This document shows, in pieces, positions 13,201 through 22,800 of a stretch of 64,000 nucleotides of DNA. Position 1 is the stretch's first letter. The number at the start of each line of letters is the position of its first letter. The DNA is from Enchytraeus crypticus. Its lineage: Eukaryota; Annelida; Clitellata; Enchytraeida; Enchytraeidae. The position numbers and the translations under genes are program-made. The notes under the pieces are model-generated. The model had not been told where the DNA came from, did not search any database, and was given only the letters and a program-made list of their open reading frames with translations. Location of the stretch: the NCBI GenBank assembly GCA_905160935.1, contig CAJHZI010000426.1, positions 43,501 to 107,500 of the forward strand, written 5' to 3'.

Positions 13201-16200
13201 ACAGCCTTGTGTGGTCTATGTGAGTTCAATGAACTTGTTCAGTCACTACCTGTGTGGTCTATGTGAGGTCAATGAACTTGTTCAGTCACTACCTGTGTGG
13301 TCTATGTGAGTTCAATGAACTTGTTCAGTCACTACCTGTGTGGTCTATGTGAGTTCAATGAACTTGTTCAGTCACTACCTGTGTGGTCTATGTGAGTTCA
13401 ATGAACTTGTTCAGTCACTACCTGTGTGGTCTATGTGAGTTCAATGAACTTGTTCAGTCACTACCTGTGTGGTCTATGTGAGGTCAATGAACTTGTTCAC
13501 GATATTTATCTGTGATGTCCGTGAACTGAGTAACCTAGGACGTCCCTGATATATCTGTGGAAGAGAAAATAGACGTTAAATTTGTTATACCATCAGTCAC
13601 TTTCTAGATATCTTTCTGTCATTTAGTTTTGTCATGTGCATTTGGTATGAGATAATGTGAAGTATCATAAAGATAATGTGAAGTATTATAAAGATAATGT
13701 GAAGTGTTATAAAGATAATGTGAAGTATTATAAAGATAATGTGAAGTATTATAAAGATAATGTGAAGTATTATATAGATAATGTAAAGTATTATATAGAT
13801 AATGTGAAGTATTATTTTACATTTATAGCAATTTTTAGAATGCAATATCTTTGCAAAATAATGGAATAAAATTGAGTAGAGAGAGCTGTTGAAAATGATA
13901 GAATTTATAGCAAGAAACTTGAGTACCTTGTAAATAATTGAGTGAAGTGATTTGATTGGTAGAAGAAGAAACATATGTTTATTTTGTTCACATATCACAC
14001 AGCACGACAGTCAACATATTTCAAATAACATAAAGGTACGAAGTAAAACGCAAAGACAAGCACACTACTACATGCAAAAACCAGGCCATCAAAGAGGGAG
14101 CATAACACCCTATCGAGTTGACCACCTGGATATCAATCACCCCGCTAACAATCGTCCCACATGTCTAAATCAAACTTTTAATCAAAATAAAAGAGTGAAA
14201 GTGTCATGGTAGAGTGATTGACTCAATGATCTACTGAGTGATTGGCTGATTGACTGCATAACTGATCAACTGATTGTTTGTGTGATTGATTAATTGATGG
14301 ATTGATTGATTAAATCACTGATTGACTGATTGATTGTATGATTGACTGATCAACTGATTGATTTATTGACTGACAGATTGCCTGATTGATTGAATCGCTG
14401 ATGGATTGATTTAAGGTATGATTGACTGATCAACTGATTGATTGACTGACTGACTGATTGACTGATTGATTGACTGATTGATTGACTGACTGATTGATTG
14501 ACTGACTGAATGACTGATTGATTGATTGATTGATGGCGTAAAGTAAAATAGAGAAAATTGAGATGGTACGGTTGGCCGCTAGTAACATAATGCAGAACAC
14601 TTTAAAGGATTGCATAACCGGTCTAATCAGGCAGCCTAGAATAGCCCTAGTACAGGTAACCTAGGCTCCGCGCCTGCACCACGGTTCGGTGGTTGGCTTC
14701 TAGCGTGTAATAGGCCCTAGTTAGGTCGGCTTTAGGCTTAGCTTTAGGCTGTTGCGAATTTGCTTAGGCTTAAACCATTTCTAGAAAATCAATAGTTTAA
14801 TCGAGGTTCTGAGAAATTGTGTGAATATTTTCATCTAGTTATTTTTCTAATATATTCTGTGACTAATACATGTATAATTAAAGGTGTAAAGCTTTATGCT
14901 TCATAACCTATCGTAAGTTTGAGATATTTTCCTGTCGTGTTACGTTTCTTTGCATTTTGCTTTGAATTTCACGTCTTTCTGGGGGTGACACTTTGGTTAA
15001 ATTTAACATTGTTATAATTGAAGTGGTGTAAGTTTAAATGGTCATAGGCTCAGACGTGGTAATTGCTAGTGAGGGTTTAATGTTGACTATATTTTAAGGT
15101 TTTTTTCTGCAGAAGTCTTATCAAGCATCTTAACCTGATAGGCGAAGGAGACAAGAAGTTTATAGGCATATAAATTACTTTTAAATATATTATTAAATTT
15201 AGATAAATTGTATGAATGAATGAGATTAATAAATTATAAAAACTAGATGTGCGAACTATTGATGATAAATGATGTAAGCTTAATGCAATTTTTCTTGAGT
15301 TTAGTGGAATATCATTTCATAGCGGGTTTATTTCCTGGCCATATCTCAAATCCTAGAAGTTAATTTCTTCTAAATTGTGTCCGACTATAAGTTGTATTGG
15401 TGTCGTTTGCTAACGTTAAATCTAGTATATCAATATTGGTTAGGCGTCAGTTGTATTTAACTAATATTAATGTTTCAGTTTCAATTCAGTACAAAGACCT
15501 ACTAGTTTTATTATTATTATTATATTAATTTTTATGCATTGCCTATGTTATTGGACGCAACTGCTAATGAAGATGCTAGTGATAGATAAATTTCCAGTAA
15601 GAATAACTTTTTATTAGTATTTGCAAAGCAACATTCTCTAAAATACTTAAAGAATAAGCAATATTTAGCACATTGTATCTCATGAAGCACCATTGAAGTG
15701 TTGATATGAATATTGTATGTGAAAGATATCCTAGCCTATTTCGACCAGTTCGTATTTTTATTTAATTCCTTGCTCGTGAGTTTCACTTAACTTGAGTAAC
15801 TCTTTGTGACGGTAGCTCGAGTGTGTCGAGTCGTCTTGAAGAGAGGCCTTGTGCTTCTGAACCTTGGCGTTAAGTACACTACAACCAGTTAGTCACTTGA
15901 TTTCAGTGTTGTTTTGTTAATACTGATTTTGATATCAGTAGAAAATAAACTGTTTGCCACAAAGGACTTAAGAAAGTGGGAATTGTAAAATCTGGATCAA
16001 TTGTTTGTGTAGATATCAAAATAGAGTTATATTGAAGAATCCCGTATCATATTTCTACAACCTAGCTACTTTAAACCATAACGTGCGCTTGTGCTTATTA
16101 GCAGAATAAAAATTCTCTAGAATAAGTAGAGTTGACATATTGAAGCAGTGACTATTAAATCTAATTAAGTCTTATTGACCTATTGTTTATGTATTTAGCA

Positions 16201-19122
16201 ATACGGTAGTCTACTGCAAAGGTGTTTATAGCTATGCGTTTGACTATTGCTTTGATATTTATAGCACCAAATTAGATTACTGGAATAGTGTTTAGAGCAA
16301 AAATTTACTGCAATAGTATTTATAGCAGTAAGTTAGACTATTGCAATAGCACTTAAAACTCAAGTTAGACTACCGCAATAGCACTTAAAACACAAGTTGG
16401 ACTACTGTAATAGTATATAAACGCTAGTTGGACTGCTGCAATAGTATATAAACTATGTTGAATCTGTATTTGTAATCTGTAATTGTCAATGAATTAAACA
16501 TCGAGTCTCTCTCTCTATAAACACCAGTTAGACTACTGCAGTAGCACTTAAAACACAAGTTAGACTACTGCAATAGCAATTAAAACACTAGTTAGACTAC
16601 TGCAATGGTATATAAACACAAGTTAGACTACTGCAATGGTATATGAAACACAAGTTAGACTACTGCAATGGTATATAAACACAAATTGGACTACTGCAAT
16701 GGTATATAAACACAAGTTAGACTACTGCAATGAGACTACTGAAATGGTATATAAACACAAGTTAGACTACTGCAATGGTATATAAACACAAGTTAGACTA
16801 CTGCAATGGTGTATAAAACACAAGTTAGACTACTGCAGTGGTATATAAAACACAAGTTAGACTACTGCAATGGTATATAAGCACAAGTTAGACTACTGCA
16901 ATAGCACTTAAGACATGTTAGACTACTGCAATGGTATATAAACACAAGTTAGACTACTGCAATGGTATGTGAAACACAAAGTTAGACTACTGCAATGGTG
17001 TTTCAGTCTAATGGAGGTGGAGGATATGATACGTAAGTTCACCAATGTTCTGCTGACTCGCACACTGGGCGGCTGCCTGGCTGGTCTCATTAAAAAGCCT
17101 CATCTCACTCTCCTACAGGTATTTCCTGTGTTCGGATATTTCCTGTGTTCGGATATTTTCTGTGTTCGGATTTTTCCTGTGTCCAGGAATTTCCTGGGTC
17201 CAGGGATTTCCTGTGTCCAGGGATTTCCTGTTTCCAGGTATTTCCTATATCCAGGCATTTCCTTTGTCCTGATACTTCCTGTGCCCGGGTATTTCCTGTG
17301 ACCATGTATTTCCTGTGTCCAGGTATTTCCTGTACCCAGGTATTTCCTGTACCAAGGTAATTCCTGTGTCCAGGTATTTCCTTTGTTCAGATATTTTCCC
17401 CTGTTATTCCTAAGTTCAGTTATTTTCTACGTTCAAACATTTCCTGTGATTGGGTATTTTCTGTATGTAGATATCACTGTTGTAGTTTATCGCTTATCAC
17501 CTTGTGATTAATTACTAATATTTTGCTTGAGTTTGTACTACACATCTAATATCATTCATTCGTTTAGATCTTCGTTGTTGCTTTTCTTTTATCTACTTTC
17601 ATGTTCTAATAGATTTTAAAATGAATTTAAGTAGTAATCTACATGGCACGCTATTCTTTTTATGATGATATAGTTATTTTTCTATATTAAACGCTTGTTG
17701 TGTGCTTTTATTTTTATAATAATATATAAAAATGTACCTGGTAGATATTTTTATATTGCTGTTGTTGCGCACATGCACAGGAATTTTATCTAATTCAGTT
17801 CACTTGTGATTGTTCATAGAGGTTTTAAATTTGTCTCTTGATTTAAAGATTATATCATTACTCACTCAAGCTGTAACTGCCTCTTATTACTCGTCCTGAC
17901 CTGTCAGAATAACATTTCTTATGGCGATTCTTTTTCTAACCTTTTAATTTAATTTATTTAAATATTTTTCCTTTGACTTTCTTCTAATACTAAATTTTCC
18001 GTACGTTTTGCTAACTAGGAGTGTCTTGCCAATTAATTAATTTATCATTTCTAACCCGCGAATTTCTCGATGGTGAATTCTCATATTCATTGTCGATTTT
18101 TTTAATATATTCATTTAAATAATACACGAGGGTTGCTCTAAATATTGAATGATTGCAATATAAATAAAATTAGTGATTGTTATGTCTACATTTGTTTTTC
18201 TCTAATCGTCTGCTTGTATTTGTTTTATGATCTTGTAGTGAACTAAGCATCTTGTAGTTGTGTATTACATGGGCTGATACTTTGTGATTGTTCATGAAAA
18301 TGATATTTCGGTCATCGGAATAATAATTCTCATTAATATTTAAATATCGGTGTTTTAAGTAAATAGCTCGTTGAAAAGAGTGGTGTTTTACGTCAGTGTT
18401 ATGCAACGTAATTCAGTTCTATTTTAATGACAGAATGCATGGCATGCTTGTTTGAGAAGCATGAAACTATCAGTTCTAATCGATGCCGAGCCATCCCGTG
18501 TGATACAGTCACTGACGCTAAAACTTAGTGTTAGCTTCAATAATATATTTGATATTAGGTTAAACGGTAAGAAAGCTGATAAAACTAATGTTAACGTCAG
18601 TTTCCTCACTCGAAAGCGATGTCAGTGACGGCGAGCCCAGGATTTGAATCCCGCACATACGGTATAATCTTTTAAACCTATTAGTTTATACTGACTGGAG
18701 CCACTGACTCCAGTATGTATAAACTAATAGGTTTAAAACAGTAATATATTTTAGAGGCCTTAATATATATTCTGTATAAGTGGCTAATGGCTTAAAATTG
18801 TCATAAGATTTTGTAGGATTTATCTGCCACTTTGCTTCTTATATTACATAAGTAATCAACTTCATGACTTGTTGATTTAATAATTAGAGAAAGTCTTTGT
18901 CATTTGTAGTTGATACAGATATCTATAAACATGGAGCACTTAGATAAGAGCTGTGTCTATCTAGAGGACTTCATAACCAACCTCACTGGGTCTGTCTCTT
19001 TCTCTCTGTCTCTCTCTCTCACTGTCTCTCTCTCTTTCCCTCTGTGTCTCTCTCTCTTTCTCTCTGTCTATATAGAAAATGCAGATATATATTGACATAC
19101 GATGAGTTATAGTGATATATAG

Positions 19123-19178
<56 letters not shown>

Positions 19179-19784
19179 CCCCGTTTTGTGCTCGGGTGGG
19201 GTTGGAATGTCTTAATAGCGTAGGGGTAATGAAATTTTAAATGACAGATCCTGAGGTGAAATGAACCCTCGTGGGTTCGAATCCCGGCCGCGCTGATCTG
19301 AGAGTAAAAACTCGGACATTCACTGGACTGTTTACACGTAAAATGGAATAAATTGCCTAACGGTTTAAACATGTGGTATAAAAAAGTGATAGATATCAGC
19401 ATAGTTGATCATTTCACTATAATGCGTGTTTACTTTTTTGCCTTTTGACCACTGCAGAATTGGGCAACCACAAACAATCTGCCGCATGTACGTAAGAGGC
19501 GATTAAAGGCAGGAGCTGAGGATGGCAAGAGGGGACCCACCTCACCATGAAATATTTTCCCCCAGGATTAAATGCTAATTAATCCACCTAACTGAGGAAG
19601 GCAACGGGAAACCACCTCAGAAGCCATACTTTTCCCAAGCTATAGGCTACATAAGGTATGGAAAAGGCATAGACTTTGTGAAGGGATTAACTTGTTGATC
19701 TAAGGAGTGTTCTTATGGAGCGAGAAAACAGACTTTGAGTGTGAATATGTACCTTGAACCTGCCACTTGGCTGTGCACTGAAGA

Positions 19785-19850
<66 letters not shown>

Positions 19851-22800
19851 CGATTTATATGGTTTTAAGTATTGCTATATTGTGATATATGTTGATAAAC
19901 GATGAGATATAGTGATATATAGTTTTAAATGGTGCTATATTGTTGTATATTGATATACGCTGAGATTTAGTTATATATATAGTTTTAACTATAAAAAAAA
20001 TATTAACCGGCATTATAGTGAAATGATCAACTATGTCGATATCTATCACTTTTTAATACCACATGTTTTTAACCGTTAGACAATTTAGTCCATTTTCCGT
20101 ATAACCAGTGCAGTGAATGTCCGAGATTTAATTCTCAGATCAGCGCGGCTGGGATTCGAACCCGCGAGAATTCAATTCACCTCAGGATCTATCATTTAAA
20201 CCTTCATGACGTTATCCCTACGCTATCGAGACATTCAAACTAGTGCTATTGTGATATATAGTGATATATAATGCTCTACTATTATATTCTTACAGGGCCT
20301 GCGCGGATAAACTCTACACTTCTAAGCTAACCGGTCAATCCATGTTTAAGGTAATACGATAAATAATTAATCATAAGAAAGAATATCTAAACTAAATATT
20401 TTAATTGCTTTCTGGTGACTCATTGATTTACTCTAACTTGTTGTTGACTGGCGGATACATCATTTAGTACGAGTACAATTTCTCTGTGAATTTGTACTGC
20501 GGTGTAGTTTATCTTCATAAAGCTTGATTGACTGATTTACTGACTGAATCGATTGATTAATTGATTGATTGATTAAATGATTTGACTGACTGATTTGATT
20601 GACTGACAGATTGACTGATTTGATTGACTGACAGATCGACTGATTTGGTTGAGTGATTGATTGATTGAGTGATTGATTGATCGATAGACTGATTTGGTTG
20701 ATTGATTGATTAACTGATGTGGTTGATTGATTGATTGATTTATTGTTAGAGTGCTAAGAGTGACGCTGAGAGTGAGATTTATCGACAAATCAACGTCAAG
20801 ATTGAAGAATTCTTTGAACTGGGTGAGTCGCCCGTAACATCAGTGATGTTGTTATTGTTGTTGATGTGGTTGTTGTTGTTGAACTGTGGCTCGATTCGCT
20901 TGTCTTATGTTTATAGTTAGAAAATGGTATCTATGAAACTCATATACGCTCCTGTATGTTTATGTAAAAAAATTGTGCAGCTGAATACGATTGGCTGATA
21001 ATTATATCTTGCGTTGTGCAGCTGAATACGATTGGATGATTATTATATTTTTCGTTGCGCAGCTAAATACGATTGGCTGATAATTATGTCTTTCGTTGTG
21101 CAGCTGAATACGATTGGATGATGGGCCATTGCGAGGAGGAGCCCAGTGGGTATATAACTGACATGATTGCATTTCTGCGTGGAACATTCAAATCTTTTAC
21201 TAATCTACCGGTCAGTCTCTCAACACTAAATATTAAGTCTCTATAAATTCTTACAAACATACAAGTGTATGCGTGTTAGTTGGTAAATATACAAGCAATA
21301 TAAAAGTGGCTACCATAAAAGGGCCGGAACTCTGTGCGGTAATGATATATGCTCACTAAGATAGTCAAAAGTGTGCATTATGAAAGAAACTGCATTACCA
21401 AATAGTGCATTGTAGAGTCTTCATTTTTATAAGTGCTGCATTATTACAATTTCTCGCATTATTGCAAATGGTGCACTATTACAAGTGCTGTATTATTGCA
21501 AATGGTGCATTATTACAAGTGCTGTATTATTACTAGTGTTGTATTATTAAAAGTGCTGCATTATTACAAGTGCTGCATTATTTGATTGATTGATTAGATT
21601 AAGGTAGCGCAGATAGCCTGTATGTCAGCCTGTAAGCTCATATCTCGGCTACTGATTTATTGATTGATTGATTGATTAAAATAAGGTAACGCAGACAGCC
21701 TGTATGTCAGCCTGTAAGCACATATCTCGGCTACTGATCTATTGATTGAATGATTGATTAGATTAAGGAAGCACAGACAGCCTGTATGTCAGCCTGTAAG
21801 CTCATATCTCGGCTACTGATCTATTGATTGATTGATTGATTAGAATAAGGTATCGCAGACAGTCTGTATGTCAGCCTGTAAGCACATATCTCGGCTACTG
21901 AGCTATTGATTGAATGATTGATTACAATAAGGTAGCGCAGACAGCCTGTATGTCAGCCTGTAAGCACATATCTCGGTTACTGATCTATTGATTGATTGAT
22001 TGATTAGATTAAGGTAGCACAGACAGCCTGTATGTCAGCCTGTAAGCATATATCTCGGCTACTGATGGAGCTACTCGTGGATGAAGAGGTGAAGTCAATA
22101 TCAACAGCACTGCTCAAACAGGTCGATAGAGACGTGCAAGAGTGCGAGTGTATGTCTCTCTCTGTCTCTGTCTCTCTCTCTCTCTTCTACATCTCTCTGT
22201 TGCCCTCTCTTTCTTTCTAACTTTCATTCTCTCCCTCTTTCTCTCTTTCTTTCTTTCTTTTTCTCTCTATATTTCTCCACTCTTACATCCCCTCGCTGTT
22301 ACTCTCTTTCTAACTTTCCTTCTCTCTCTCTCTCACTCTCTCTCTCCCTCTCACTTGATCAATCTCTCTCTCTCTCTTTTGATTATTATAACTTATTTGT
22401 TTGGTAGATACTGTGATACTATTTTAAAGTACTTTCATCATGTTTTATATGTCCATATAACTGATATGATATAACAAGTGTACTTTGCATCATGGTCTAG
22501 TTATTGTTGAGAAATAGGCTGTAGATAATTAGGCGAAATATTTATTATTTCTAATGATTTTAATTTGCTTTGATTGAATCAATATTGAGTCATAATTGAT
22601 AGAGTGACTGACTTATGGACTAATTAATTGACTTATATTTTGAATGACTGATTAGTATATTGATAGATTGATTAATTAAATGATTGATTGATTTTAGCGT
22701 TTGCTGAAGAGAATCCCATTCCAGGCCTTGACGGTAAAACATTCAAGATGGCTTTCGCAGATCTGCGTCAGGTTAGATGTTATCATCATTGTTGTATTGT

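Noticed and set aside
21598..21926. Mutually exclusive alternative exon starts at EXOC6 exon 15
   Set aside because: The copies contain only the exon start and no donor, and copy 1 reads into a stop; they cannot make alternative protein versions.
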